From: an uncultured Gammaproteobacteria bacterium
GTDB lineage: Bacteria > Pseudomonadota > Gammaproteobacteria > UBA4575
Length of the DNA stretch: 59,047 nt
Assembly: GCA_905479295.1 (NCBI GenBank)
Contig: CAJQLY010000022.1
Span: 1-59,047 of the forward strand
Direction: 5' to 3'
Within the stretch, counting starts at the first letter, position 1. The number at the start of each line of letters is the position of its first letter. Both the position numbers and the translations under genes were made by a program. Positions 29,723-39,954 of the stretch are shown here, piece after piece. The notes under the pieces were generated by a model. The model did not search any database. It was not told the origin of the DNA and saw only the letters and a program-made list of their open reading frames with translations.

Positions 29723-30478
29723 TTATTTGCTGCCAGAGATATCTCGCTTAGACTGTTCTATTAGCGATCTCAGCAGTTGAACTTCTTTTGCTAACAGTAA
29801 GCGATGGCGGCCTTTTCGAAAATCATCTTCTAAAAGAATAGGTCCAAATCGGATACGGATCAGGCGTGTTACCTGTAGGCCTTGTGATTCAAACATCCGT
29901 TTCACTTCATGATTGCGACCTTCTTGCAAGACTACCTGTACCCATTGATTAGTGCCTTTGCTGCTGCGCGGCTGCACATCAGTAAAGCGTGCAATACCAT
30001 CTTCTAATTGCACGCCATCTCTGAGATTCTGCAAGATATCAGGATATAAACCACCATGTACGCGGACCAAATATTCACGATCCACACTTGCACGAGGGTG
30101 CATTAAGGCATTAGCCAAGTCGCCATCATTAGTGAATAGCAAAATACCAGTCGTGGTTAAATCGAGCCGACCAACACTAATCCAACTACCACTATCGGGT
30201 TCGGGTAAGCTTTCAAAAACCGTCTTACGTCCTTCAGGATCCTTGCGTGAACAGATTTCATCGTGTGGCTTATGGTACAGCAGGACTTGTGTTTCTAGCT
30301 TGCTATTGAGCTTGATAACACTACCATCAATCTCAACTTCAGAGAGCTCTTCATCTGTTTGCCCAAGTTCCACCGGCTTGCCTTCTATTTTAACGCGCCC
30401 GGCTTTGATCCAGCCCTCAATTTCTCGTCGCGAACCAACCCCCATTCGGGCTAGCACCTTATGTAATCGCTCGGCCAT
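29723..30478 (-). CDS. rluB: 23S rRNA pseudouridine(2605) synthase
   Basis: S4-like N-terminus LARMGVGSRREIEGWI; VGRLDLTTTGILLFTNDGDLANALMHP; EGRNHEVKRMFE; upstream of scpB. Confidence 0.93.
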   Translation of the reverse strand: MAERLHKVLARMGVGSRREIEGWIKAGRVKIEGKPVELGQTDEELSEVEIDGSVIKLNSKLETQVLLYHKPHDEICSRKDPEGRKTVFESLPEPDSGSWISVGRLDLTTTGILLFTNDGDLANALMHPRASVDREYLVRVHGGLYPDILQNLRDGVQLEDGIARFTDVQPRSSKGTNQWVQVVLQEGRNHEVKRMFESQGLQVTRLIRIRFGPILLEDDFRKGRHRLLLAKEVQLLRSLIEQSKRDISGSK

Positions 30479-30548
30479 AGTATTTTCTATTTTTTACTGC
30501 TGATTAAATTAAGAATTGGATTAACCGATCTTTCGGTTAATCACAGAT

Positions 30549-31193
30549 TTAATGGTGTGTCTCGCCAGGAGGGGGATCCATTGATTCTATTTGTTTTTGC
30601 TCAGGAATTTCTTCATTCGCAATCAAGGCGAGCTCAGGCGCTATATCATCAATGTCTTTAATTTCAGCTAGATCAGGTAATTCATTCAATGATGATAGAT
30701 TGAAGTAATCTAGCAGCTTACGTGTAGTGCCATACATAGCAGGACGGCCTGGAACTTCCTTGTGCCCAATGATCTTAACCCACTCGCGTTCTAGTAAGAC
30801 CTTAAAGATACTGCTACTTACTGCAACACCACGCACATCTTCAATTTCAGCACGTGTTATTGGCTGCTTATAGACAACTAATGCCAACGTTTCCATGAAA
30901 GCACGCGAATAGCGTGGTGCCCGTTCTGGACGCAATTTATCAACCCAAGGCTGCATTTCTTCTCGTGTTTGATAGCGAAAACCACTAGCGACCTTTTTAA
31001 GTTCATAGCCTCGCCCCTGACAATCTTCTTGCAACGATTGCACGATCACTTTGATCTCATCACGGGTTACTTCATCTGTATCGTCCGCAAACAGTTTTAA
31101 TAACTGATCAACATTCAAGGTCTGCGAAGCAGACATCAGTGTTGCTTCAATAATCTTCTTACGTTGTTCATTGTCCATGCTCAGCTCCTTCAT
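30549..31193 (-). CDS. scpB: Segregation and condensation protein B
   Basis: RAFMETLALVVYKQPITRAEIEDVRGVAVSSSIFKVLLEREWVKIIGHKEVPGRPAMYGTT. Confidence 0.95.
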   Translation of the reverse strand: MKELSMDNEQRKKIIEATLMSASQTLNVDQLLKLFADDTDEVTRDEIKVIVQSLQEDCQGRGYELKKVASGFRYQTREEMQPWVDKLRPERAPRYSRAFMETLALVVYKQPITRAEIEDVRGVAVSSSIFKVLLEREWVKIIGHKEVPGRPAMYGTTRKLLDYFNLSSLNELPDLAEIKDIDDIAPELALIANEEIPEQKQIESMDPPPGETHH

Positions 31194-32022
31194 CTGACTG
31201 ACGAATTGCAGGTTTCACGTAGATAGGTGCATAAATATCAGATTGTACAATCTCAATGACCTGATTCTTAAGTAATTCGAGGATTGCAATAAAACTAACA
31301 ATGACGCCGGCTCGTCCTTCTTCGACTGAAAACAAACTAACGAACTCAACAAACTCATCTACTGATAAGCGGCTCAACACTTCAGTCATACGCTCACGGA
31401 TAGATAAGGTTTCACGTTTAACTGAATGTGCAATCTGCATATCTGCACGGCGCAAAACTTCCTGTAGCGCAAAGGCTAAATCCTTAACATCAACTACTGG
31501 TAACTTCTCTTCACTGACAATCTCCACCTGATGGATATTAATCTCTTCAAAGTCTCGCTCTGAACGAGGCAAGCTATCAACATCTTCAGCTGCTTTTTTA
31601 TAGCGCTCATATTCTTGCAAACGTCGAATCAGTTGTGCTCGTGGATCTTCTTCATCAGTATCTTCTACTGGCCGTGGCAGCAACATACGTGATTTAATTT
31701 CAGCCAACATAGATGCCATAACCAAGTACTCAGCAGCTAATTCCAAGCGCATGTCTTCCATCAAACTAATGTAGTCCATGTACTGCTGAGTGATTTTTAG
31801 TACAGGCAGAGTCAGGATATCTAAATTCTGTCGCTTAATAAGATAAAGCAATAAATCTAACGGTCCTTCAAAGGCATCAAGAAAGACCTCTAATGCATCA
31901 GGTGGAATATAGAGATCCTGCGGGGGCACACTAACGCGTTCACCATGCACAATTGCAAATGGCATTTCATCTTGTGTGGCTTGAGTCTCCTCAGCCCCTG
32001 GATTGACTACATCTTCTGTCAT
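31168..32022 (-). CDS. scpA: Segregation and condensation protein A
   Basis: FEGPLDLLLYLIKRQNLDILTLPVLKITQQYMDYI; overlaps scpB. Confidence 0.95.
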   Translation of the reverse strand: MTEDVVNPGAEETQATQDEMPFAIVHGERVSVPPQDLYIPPDALEVFLDAFEGPLDLLLYLIKRQNLDILTLPVLKITQQYMDYISLMEDMRLELAAEYLVMASMLAEIKSRMLLPRPVEDTDEEDPRAQLIRRLQEYERYKKAAEDVDSLPRSERDFEEINIHQVEIVSEEKLPVVDVKDLAFALQEVLRRADMQIAHSVKRETLSIRERMTEVLSRLSVDEFVEFVSLFSVEEGRAGVIVSFIAILELLKNQVIEIVQSDIYAPIYVKPAIRQSDEGAEHGQ

Positions 32023-32024
32023 AG

Positions 32025-33242
32025 TTACCGGTAAACTAGGCCCATTGCCTTGCGAACATCTTCCATCGTATCACGAGCGATATCACGCGCTTGCTCGCAA
32101 CCATCATGAATAATACTTTGCACCGTCTTCATATCACGCTCGTATTCACGAGCACGCTCTTGAATCGGTTGTAGTTCTTTTTGTACTGCCTCAATCACTG
32201 GCTGCTTACATTCAACACAACCTATGCCTGCACTAACACAACCTGCTTGCACCCAGTCTTTTACATCACTAGGAGAATAGATTTCATGTAACTGCCAGAC
32301 TGGACATTTTTCTGGCGTACCTGGATCAGTTCGCCGAACACGCGCCGGATCTGTTGGCATCGTTCTAAGCTTCTTTTCAACGTCTTTAGGGTCATCGCGC
32401 AACGCAATCGTGTTGCCATACGACTTAGACATTTTCTGTCCATCCAGACCAGGCATTTTTGATGCTTTTGTTAATAAGGCTTTAGGTTCTGGCAAGATAA
32501 TCTTGCCACCACCTTCAAGATAACCATATAACCGCTCACGATCACCGATCGAAATATTTTGCTGCGAATCCAACAAGGCTTGCGCCACACTGAGTGATTC
32601 TTCATCACCTTGCTCAAGGTATTCCTTACGCAGTTTTTTATACATCTTCGCGCTTTTCTTACCCATCAAGGAAATCGCATTTTCTGCTTTTTCTTCAAAG
32701 CCTGATTCTTTACCGTAGAGGTGATTGAAGCGTCTAGCCACCTCACGCGTCAACTCGACATGTGCTACCTGATCTTCACCTACAGGAACATTGGCTGCGC
32801 GATAAACCAGAATATCAGCCGCCTGCAATAAGGGATAACCTAAGAATCCATAGGTTGCGAGATCCCTTTCCTTTAGTTTTTCTTGCTGATCTTTGTAGCT
32901 TGGAACACGCTCCAACCAACCCAGTGGTGTACTCATGGAGAGCAGAAGATGTAGTTCAGCATGCTCAGGTACCCGTGACTGAATAAACAAAGTAGCAGTA
33001 CCAGGACTAACCCCAGCCGCTAGCCAATCAATCACCATATCAGTGACATGCGGCGCAATTCCCTCACTACGATCATATTCAGTCGTCAATGCATGCCAAT
33101 CAGCAACAAAGAAATAACACTCGTGCGTGTGTTGCAGGTCGATCCAGTTTTTTAAGACGCCATGGTAATGGCCGAGGTGTAATTTCCCAGTAGGTCGCAT
33201 ACCTGATAGCACGCGCTGGTTTTGATCTGATGTACTTGCCAC
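32025..33242 (-). CDS. trpS: Tryptophan--tRNA ligase
   Basis: SGMRPTGKLHLGHYHGVLKNW; KMSKSYGN. Confidence 0.95.
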   Translation of the reverse strand: MASTSDQNQRVLSGMRPTGKLHLGHYHGVLKNWIDLQHTHECYFFVADWHALTTEYDRSEGIAPHVTDMVIDWLAAGVSPGTATLFIQSRVPEHAELHLLLSMSTPLGWLERVPSYKDQQEKLKERDLATYGFLGYPLLQAADILVYRAANVPVGEDQVAHVELTREVARRFNHLYGKESGFEEKAENAISLMGKKSAKMYKKLRKEYLEQGDEESLSVAQALLDSQQNISIGDRERLYGYLEGGGKIILPEPKALLTKASKMPGLDGQKMSKSYGNTIALRDDPKDVEKKLRTMPTDPARVRRTDPGTPEKCPVWQLHEIYSPSDVKDWVQAGCVSAGIGCVECKQPVIEAVQKELQPIQERAREYERDMKTVQSIIHDGCEQARDIARDTMEDVRKAMGLVYR

Positions 33243-33395
33243 GTTAGTAGAGAGCTTATCCTGTTGGTTTTATGATTACGGTATTGCAAAAATTCAATCT
33301 AGATCATACCACTGACACTAGCAAACTGGCATGCTTACTTAGCCTATCCGCAATATGGTCTTAATCGCTTTTTCATCACCATATGGCACGAAATT

Positions 33396-34010
33396 TCACT
33401 GTGGAAAAGACTTTTTACCCTTGCGTAAGATCTGAAACCCTTCATCGGCCAAATCAACCATGGTAGTAGCCTCAGTGCCGCAATAACCACCATCGATAAT
33501 CAAGTCAACCAAATGTCCTAAACGCTCGCCTATTTCATCGATATCTGAGAGTGGCATTTCATCATTCGGCAGTAATAACGTGCTGGAGATCAATGGTTGA
33601 TCCAATTCTTCCAATAGGGCTTGAGCAACTGCATGCTCAGGAATACGCAAGCCTATTGTACGGCGCTTAGGTTGCTGCATACGCTTTGGCACTTCACGTG
33701 TTGCCTTTAAGACGAAGGTATAGGGACCTGGAGTATGGCTCTTGAGCAGACGAAAACTGGCGTTATCAACGACCGAGTACTGTCCTAGCTCAGATAGATC
33801 ACGACAAACCAAGGTGAAGTTATGCTTATCATCCACTTGCCGTATCTGCCGAATGCGTTCCACAGCCTTTACGTTGCCAAGGCTACAACCTAGTGCATAG
33901 CAGGAATCAGTCGGATAGACGACCAAACCACCAGACGTAATAATATTCACTGCTTTAGTTATCAACCGTGGTTGCGGATTGTCGGGGTGGATCTGCAAGA
34001 ATTCGCTCAT
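33396..34010 (-). CDS. yciO: YciO/YrdC/Sua5 family protein (threonylcarbamoyladenylate synthase-type)
   Basis: GGLVVYPTDSCYALGCSLGNVKAVERI; PGPYTFVLKATREVPKRMQQPKRRTIGLRIP. Confidence 0.9.
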   Translation of the reverse strand: MSEFLQIHPDNPQPRLITKAVNIITSGGLVVYPTDSCYALGCSLGNVKAVERIRQIRQVDDKHNFTLVCRDLSELGQYSVVDNASFRLLKSHTPGPYTFVLKATREVPKRMQQPKRRTIGLRIPEHAVAQALLEELDQPLISSTLLLPNDEMPLSDIDEIGERLGHLVDLIIDGGYCGTEATTMVDLADEGFQILRKGKKSFPQ

Positions 34011-34147
34011 TACACTAGTTTACGCACTTATCTCAGAGAAAACAGGGCGCTCTGCTAGAGCTTATGCGACGGCTGTTGTAAGCTAAAAGATCGCCACACT
34101 GATTAATTACAAAGTGTCTTTCCAGGCCCATCTATCAAGGTTTCAGG

Positions 34148-34765
34148 ATGAAATTTTTAGTTGAATTCTTTCCTGTAGTGCTGTTTTTTATAGCCTACTT
34201 TTTCTACCAACATATTCCAGCCATGTGGATCGAGTTGATCAGTGCCGCTGGCTTGCCAAGCTTTAATCCTGCAGAACCATCTGATGCCATTTATTTTGCT
34301 ACATTCATCGCCATTATTGCCTCTGGCCTAGTTGCAGCATTACACCTAGTTCAGCAGCGTGAGTTGAGTAAAGGAAAAACAATCACCTTCATCATGTTTC
34401 TAATTTTTGGTGGTGCAACTCTATTTTTTCGTGACCCCACTTTTATTAAATGGAAACCAACCATTATTAATTTGGTCTTTGCAGCAGTCTTTACTGCCAG
34501 CTTTTTTATTGGCAAAAAAACCATTATTGAACGTATGATGGGCGCCTCAGTAGAAGCACCTAGGCATATTTGGAATAGGTTAAATCTAGCTTGGATTATA
34601 TTTTTTATTAGCCTTGCTGCACTCAACTTATATGTGGCTAGTGCATACAGCGAATCAGCATGGGTCAACTTTAAAACCTTTGGCGTACTCGGCCTCACAT
34701 TAGGCTTCTTGATTTTACAGATGGTCTTAATTAGCCGATTCGTTGTTATCAAATCAGGAGATTAA
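34148..34765 (+). CDS. yciB: Inner membrane-spanning protein YciB (septation protein IspZ)
   Basis: [19 protein letters not shown]...[23 protein letters not shown]. Confidence 0.94.
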   Translation: MKFLVEFFPVVLFFIAYFFYQHIPAMWIELISAAGLPSFNPAEPSDAIYFATFIAIIASGLVAALHLVQQRELSKGKTITFIMFLIFGGATLFFRDPTFIKWKPTIINLVFAAVFTASFFIGKKTIIERMMGASVEAPRHIWNRLNLAWIIFFISLAALNLYVASAYSESAWVNFKTFGVLGLTLGFLILQMVLISRFVVIKSGD

Positions 34766-34766
34766 A

Positions 34767-35066
34767 ATGTTTTATGCAATCATCAGTGAAGATGTAGAAA
34801 ATAGCTTAGACCAACGCATGGCAGCACGCCCACGTCATGTCGACCGCCTGCTTGCCTTGAAAGATAGCGGTAAGTTATTAATCGCTGGCCCACACCCAGC
34901 CATTGACAGTGAAGACGCTGGTAATGCCGGCTTTACAGGTAGTTTGGTAGTGGCAGAATTTGCATCACTTGAAGAGGCGCAAGCTTGGGCGGATGATGAC
35001 CCTTATATTGAAGCTGGCGTCTACGCAAAAGTTATTGTTAAACCGTTCAAAAAAGTCCTGCCGTAA
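34767..35066 (+). CDS. yciI: YciI-like protein
   Basis: [31 protein letters not shown]...[33 protein letters not shown] upstream of ATG 34767. Confidence 0.92.
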   Translation: MFYAIISEDVENSLDQRMAARPRHVDRLLALKDSGKLLIAGPHPAIDSEDAGNAGFTGSLVVAEFASLEEAQAWADDDPYIEAGVYAKVIVKPFKKVLP

Positions 35067-35094
35067 GGCCACAATCCACATTGGAATCAACACC

Positions 35095-35886
35095 ATGATG
35101 AAATATGCCCTCACACTCTTTTTAGCTATCAGCCTTAGTGCATGTAACCCCAAAGAAGCGGATACCAGCGTCGCCGACGATCAGATAGCAGCCAGCGTTA
35201 ATACCGCTATCATTAGTCATGACGATGTTAAAAACTATAAAGCCGCTAAAAACATGCCACAAGCTACTGATGCGCAGGTCCTTGAGGAGCTTATTGCGAC
35301 CGAGTTATTACGTCAGGCTGCAAATGATTCTAAATTATTAGAACGTGACGATATTCGCTATCAACTACGCCTTCAAGAATCTGAGTTTATGGCTAGGGCC
35401 TTTATGCGAAATAAATTCAGTCAAATGACTTTCACTGAAGAACAACTGCGTGAAGAATATGAGCTCGGTGGCCAAGACAAGAGCAAAATTGAATACAAAG
35501 CACGCCATATCCTAGTCAAAACCCCAGACGAAGCACGCGCTATTATTGATGCCTTACGAGCAGGCGGTGATTTTGTAAGCCTAGCAAAAGAGCGTTCAAC
35601 TGGGCCTTCTTCTGTTAATGGTGGTGACTTAGGTTGGTTCCAGGCAGCCAATATGGTGCCGGAATTCTCCAGCGCACTGCAAACCATGTCTGCGGGCGAT
35701 ATCTCGGTAAACCCAGTACAGACCCAATTCGGCTGGCATATCATCAAATTAGAAGACATCCGTGAACCAGCAAAACCTGAGTTTGAAAATGTCCGCAGTC
35801 AAATCCAACAGTCCCTTTTAAGCAAGGCAATCAATGACTATATGGAAGGCTTACGTCAAAATGCGGATATAGAAATCCGCAATTAG
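35095..35886 (+). CDS. PpiC-type (parvulin) peptidyl-prolyl isomerase lipoprotein
   Basis: Lipobox LSLSAC; KARHILVKTPDEARAIIDALRAGGDFVSLAKERSTGPSSVNGGDLGWF. Confidence 0.92.
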   Translation: MMKYALTLFLAISLSACNPKEADTSVADDQIAASVNTAIISHDDVKNYKAAKNMPQATDAQVLEELIATELLRQAANDSKLLERDDIRYQLRLQESEFMARAFMRNKFSQMTFTEEQLREEYELGGQDKSKIEYKARHILVKTPDEARAIIDALRAGGDFVSLAKERSTGPSSVNGGDLGWFQAANMVPEFSSALQTMSAGDISVNPVQTQFGWHIIKLEDIREPAKPEFENVRSQIQQSLLSKAINDYMEGLRQNADIEIRN

Positions 35887-35995
35887 TTGCATAGATAGGA
35901 TAATTGCACAAGAATGAGCATATCGCTCTGCTGGTAGTACAGACAGCTGCAGCACCTAAACAACAACTATAATTATAAAATCGGAGAGTAGTTAC

Positions 35996-36154
35996 ATGAG
36001 TGGATCAAATGGAACAATGCCTGAATGCTCGGTTTTACGCCGACATTGGCAATCAACACAAGACATGAAGAACGCTACACCTTCTTCTGCCAGCTCAGCT
36101 AGCAACACATCTAGCGGCGGAATTTTTGGCTGGTTAAAATCACTATTTAGTTAA
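35996..36154 (+). CDS. Small uncharacterised protein (52 aa)
   Basis: ATG after GGAG SD; MSGSNGTMPECSVLRRHWQSTQDMKNATPSSASSASNTSSGGIFGWLKSLFS; ends in a perfect palindrome followed by a terminator. Confidence 0.65.
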   Translation: MSGSNGTMPECSVLRRHWQSTQDMKNATPSSASSASNTSSGGIFGWLKSLFS

Positions 36155-36170
36155 ACATTAACTAAATAGT
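36142..36170. repeat. Perfect 13-bp inverted repeat, 3-nt loop
   Basis: ACTATTTAGTTAA-ACA-TTAACTAAATAGT; left arm overlaps the last codons and stop of the 52-aa ORF. Confidence 0.9.
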
Positions 36171-36172
36171 AA

Positions 36173-36210
36173 ACCCGCGCTGGATATCTGATTCAACGCG
36201 GGTCTTTATT
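36173..36210 (+). terminator. Rho-independent-type terminator
   Basis: ACCCGCGCTG...CAACGCGGGTCTTTATT stem-loop with T-rich tail. Confidence 0.75.
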
Positions 36211-36253
36211 ACAGCTCATCACATTAGTGATCGACATCTATCCCGCTTAATCT

Positions 36254-37051
36254 CTAACCCTGTACGACCTGCTTTAGAAAACCATAGAGTAATCGGCCGT
36301 TCACATCCTGTAATATCACCGGCTTAGCATCTGCTAACCGAGACTGAATCATCACACCATTCGATTGTGGCGTAAGTGAAAAGATATGCTCAAATTTAAT
36401 ATCTATGCTGTGCTGCTTCTCACCTCGTAGGTAGAGGCATTGATTGCTCACCCACAGTTCTATTGTTGCCTGCTGTTTTGCCTGCACCGCAGAATGCGTC
36501 CTATTTCCTAGCAAACCACGAAACAACTGTCGCGCGAGCGACCATTGTGCACTTTGCTCCTGTGTATGTAGCAACGAAGTCTGTGGGAAGTAATATAAGA
36601 GCTCTTCACCTTCAGCCAACTCTTCAGTAAACCGATCAGCGGGGATATTTAGTGCAGGTATCTGGTCTTGACTGAGGCTCTTCAAGCCTAGCAAAGCAGT
36701 CTGCTGAGAGACAAAATTGGGTGTCAGAAATAATTTATCTGGCAAGGCCAATACCAGTAGCAAATCAGACCAAGCCTGCAAAAGAGAGCTTGGGCTATCA
36801 CTACTGAGCTGTTGCTCAGCATATTTTTCCAATGCTCGCACCAAGGCTCTTTTTGCAGGCTCAACAAGGAAGTTATGTCGCAGCAAGGACTGCTGTAAGA
36901 CAGAGGCTAAATCATCTGATGACTGGCGCTCAATCTGATCACTAAGGGTTTTATAGAGTTGCTCGCTCAGCGCCTGATGTTCAGCATAACAAGCTTTATG
37001 TAACCTATAAAAAAGGCCGGCGGAACGACCACAAAGGACACAACGTGCCAC
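36254..37051 (-). CDS. Uncharacterised protein with N-terminal Cys cluster (CVLCG...HKACYAEH) and beta-rich C-terminus
   Basis: 265 aa ORF on the coding strand before mlaA; CxxC-type N-terminus; no family confidently recognised. Confidence 0.7.
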   Translation of the reverse strand: MARCVLCGRSAGLFYRLHKACYAEHQALSEQLYKTLSDQIERQSSDDLASVLQQSLLRHNFLVEPAKRALVRALEKYAEQQLSSDSPSSLLQAWSDLLLVLALPDKLFLTPNFVSQQTALLGLKSLSQDQIPALNIPADRFTEELAEGEELLYYFPQTSLLHTQEQSAQWSLARQLFRGLLGNRTHSAVQAKQQATIELWVSNQCLYLRGEKQHSIDIKFEHIFSLTPQSNGVMIQSRLADAKPVILQDVNGRLLYGFLKQVVQG

Positions 37052-37092
37052 TCTAGATCACCCCTTCCGGCCTCGTTGTATCCTTTATAGGA

Positions 37093-37845
37093 TCAATCCA
37101 GCTGCTGGTATAAATCGTCATCAACCGGTGGTGTTCCATCATGTATCAAAAAATTACGGCGATCGAGATAAGCCTCACGAATGAATGCATACTTGTCAGT
37201 AGAGATCTCTTCTACAGTTTCTTCTATCGCCAATAGCTCAGCACGCAAACTAACCTTGTCGACTGCAATCACAGCTAGACGCTGATTAGTTGAAAGCTCA
37301 ATATGAGTCATAGGATCTAATAGCCACTGATCGACCGGAATAGATGGCGTATCACGCATAGTAGATGGACCAAAGAATGGTAGTACAACATACGGCCCTT
37401 CATTTACACCCCAAACTGCCAGGGTTTGACCAAAGTCTTCGTTATGCTTACGCATACCCCATGAGCTAGCCACATCAAAGAAACCAAGAATACCAGCCGT
37501 ACTATTCACAAGAACGCGACCAAAATCAGAGAATGCATCAGCAATCTTACCTTGCAATAGATTGTTCACACCGATGCTGACATCGTCTAAGTTAGCAAAG
37601 AAATTACTAATTCCACTCTGCATCGGGCTCGGTGTAATCGCCTGATAACCCTTAGCCACTGGCTTTAAAATAGCCTGGTCTAGGGTGTCGTTAAAGCTAT
37701 ACATAGACCGATTAAAACCCTGCCATGGATCTCGCTCATTTTCGGCATACTGAGTACTCGCACAGCCGCCTAACACTAGCAATACGCCAGTCAGCGATAC
37801 GATTTTCATTTTTTGTTGCAGCCAAATCAGCATTTTATTCTCCAT
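37093..37845 (-). CDS. mlaA: MlaA/VacJ family outer-membrane lipoprotein
   Basis: Lipobox LVLGGC; DPWQGFNRSMYSFNDTLDQAILKPVAKGYQ; FGQTLAVWGVNEGPYVVLPFFGPSTMRD. Confidence 0.94.
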   Translation of the reverse strand: MENKMLIWLQQKMKIVSLTGVLLVLGGCASTQYAENERDPWQGFNRSMYSFNDTLDQAILKPVAKGYQAITPSPMQSGISNFFANLDDVSIGVNNLLQGKIADAFSDFGRVLVNSTAGILGFFDVASSWGMRKHNEDFGQTLAVWGVNEGPYVVLPFFGPSTMRDTPSIPVDQWLLDPMTHIELSTNQRLAVIAVDKVSLRAELLAIEETVEEISTDKYAFIREAYLDRRNFLIHDGTPPVDDDLYQQLD

Positions 37846-37897
37846 TTCAACTCAGTTGATAACATCCCTTTCAATAAATTAGGGTATCTATCGCTGT

Positions 37898-39115
37898 TTA
37901 CTTTTTAGTTCCAGCCTGAGCGCCAATTCTTAATCGTAGGGCATTTAACTTAATAAAGCCTTCGGCATCCTTTTGGTCATAAGCGCCACCATCATCCTCA
38001 AAAGTAGCAATCGCTTCATTGAAGAGGCTATGCTCGGATGAGCGGCGTCCAGCCACGTGTATATTACCCTTGAATAGGCACAAGCGCACCTCTCCAGTGA
38101 CATTTTTCTGCGTCTCATCGATCAATTTTTGGAGCGCCAAACGCTCTGGACTCCACCAATAGCCGTTATAGATCAGACTGGCATATTTTGGCATTAGCTC
38201 GTCTTTTAGATGGGCTAATTCACGGTCCAAGGTCAATGATTCCACCGCGCGATGGGCCTTCAATAAGATACTGCCACCCGGTGTCTCGTAACAGCCACGA
38301 GATTTCATACCGACATAACGGTTTTCAACGATATCTAATCGGCCAATACCATGGCGAGAACCGCGTTTGTTCAGCTCGGCAAGCATTTCCGCAGGCGATA
38401 GAGGTTCTCCATCAAGCGTTGCCGCATCACCCTGCTCAAAGCCAAGTACGATATATTCCGGCTCATCCGGGCCATCTGCTGGCGCTACGGTCCAACGCCA
38501 CATATCCGTCTCTGCTTCTGTCCACGGATCTTCTAATGGACCGCCTTCATAAGAGATATGTAATAGATTCGCATCCATAGAATAAGGTGATCCACCCTTA
38601 CGCTTTTGTTCTACTGGAACGCCCTGCTCAGCGGCATAGGCGAGCAAGGTTTCGCGCGAGTTAAGATCCCATTCACGCCATGGCGCAATAATTTTAATGT
38701 CCGGATTAAGGGCATAAGCCCCCAGTTCGAAACGCACCTGATCGTTACCTTTACCCGTTGCACCATGCGATACCGCATCTGCACCAGTCTCAGCTGCAAT
38801 CTCGATGAGACGCTTGGCAATCAATGGCCTAGCGATCGACGTACCGAGTAAGTACTCACCTTCATAGATGGTGTTTGCGCGAAACATTGGGTAAACATAG
38901 TCGCGTACAAATTCTTCGCGTAGGTCTTCAATGTAAATTTCTTTTACGCCTAAGGTCTGAGCTTTTGCTCTTGCCGGCTCAACTTCTTCACCCTGTCCAA
39001 TGTCGGCGGTAAACGTGACCACCTCACATTGATATTGATCTTCTAACCAGCGCAAGATCACGGAGGTATCTAAGCCTCCAGAATAGGCTAAGACTACTTT
39101 TCGAATGTCTGTCAT
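37898..39115 (-). CDS. argG: Argininosuccinate synthase
   Basis: [38 protein letters not shown]. Confidence 0.97.
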   Translation of the reverse strand: MTDIRKVVLAYSGGLDTSVILRWLEDQYQCEVVTFTADIGQGEEVEPARAKAQTLGVKEIYIEDLREEFVRDYVYPMFRANTIYEGEYLLGTSIARPLIAKRLIEIAAETGADAVSHGATGKGNDQVRFELGAYALNPDIKIIAPWREWDLNSRETLLAYAAEQGVPVEQKRKGGSPYSMDANLLHISYEGGPLEDPWTEAETDMWRWTVAPADGPDEPEYIVLGFEQGDAATLDGEPLSPAEMLAELNKRGSRHGIGRLDIVENRYVGMKSRGCYETPGGSILLKAHRAVESLTLDRELAHLKDELMPKYASLIYNGYWWSPERLALQKLIDETQKNVTGEVRLCLFKGNIHVAGRRSSEHSLFNEAIATFEDDGGAYDQKDAEGFIKLNALRLRIGAQAGTKK

Positions 39116-39210
39116 AATAGTTACTACGGTTGTGTCTGCGGAAGGTGGTTGATTATATCCAACCCGCCAACGATTAGCCTAATTCTATTCACGTTAGCTC
39201 GGAAAAAAAC

Positions 39211-39891
39211 ATGTCGACAGTACGCACCAGACTCAACGATGAAGTTGATTTTGTCCCAATGGGCGCCCGCTTTCGCGGCTTTTGCCCGATCGTTGTCGAC
39301 GTTGAGACGGGAGGGTTTAATGTAGAAACCGACGCATTACTCGAGGTGGCAGCGATCATCTTAGGCTATGACGAACGCGGTGAACTCTACTGTAAAGACT
39401 CATACACCGTCCATATCGAGCCATTTGAAGGTTCAAACTTGGAACCAGCCTCATTAGAGGTAAATGGTATCGACCCCTTCCACCCTCTACGTATTGCGTC
39501 ACCTGAAAAAGAAGCCTTAGCAACTATTTTCAAGGCTTCAAATGCAGCGGTCAAAGAGAACCAATGCAAGCGAGCAATCTTAGTCGGCCATAACGCCCCG
39601 TTCGACTTAAACTTTATTAACGCCGCTGCTAGCCGTGCCAAAGTGAAAAACAATCCGTTTCACCCATTCAGCACATTCGACACCGTAACCCTAGGTGCGA
39701 TGGCTTATAGCCAAACCGTATTGTCTAAAATTGCAAAAGCAGCCAGCCTAAACTGGGATAACGAAAAAGCCCATACTGCGTTATATGATGCGCACATGAC
39801 GGCTGAAATATTCTGCAAAATCATGAATATGTGGAACCGCCGTGCTGATCTGATCATGCCATTTAATGACCCATCCGAGGTCACGACATAA
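39211..39891 (+). CDS. rnt: Ribonuclease T
   Basis: FCPIVVDVETGGFNVETDALLEVAA; AILVGHNAPFDLNFINAA; HTALYDAHMTAEIF (DEDD exonuclease). Confidence 0.95.
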   Translation: MSTVRTRLNDEVDFVPMGARFRGFCPIVVDVETGGFNVETDALLEVAAIILGYDERGELYCKDSYTVHIEPFEGSNLEPASLEVNGIDPFHPLRIASPEKEALATIFKASNAAVKENQCKRAILVGHNAPFDLNFINAAASRAKVKNNPFHPFSTFDTVTLGAMAYSQTVLSKIAKAASLNWDNEKAHTALYDAHMTAEIFCKIMNMWNRRADLIMPFNDPSEVTT

Positions 39892-39905
39892 GGCAGTTCA
39901 ATCAG

Positions 39906-39937
39906 CCCATCCGTGAATATCAATCCACTTGGATGGG
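39906..39937. terminator. Possible terminator between convergent rnt and grxD
   Basis: CCCATCC...GGATGGG stem with long loop; no strong U tract. Confidence 0.4.
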
Positions 39938-39954
39938 TCTACAAAACCAGTTAT

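Noticed and set aside
29952-30503. 183-aa ORF antisense to rluB
   Set aside because: Ser/Arg-rich antisense translation opposite a conserved pseudouridine synthase.
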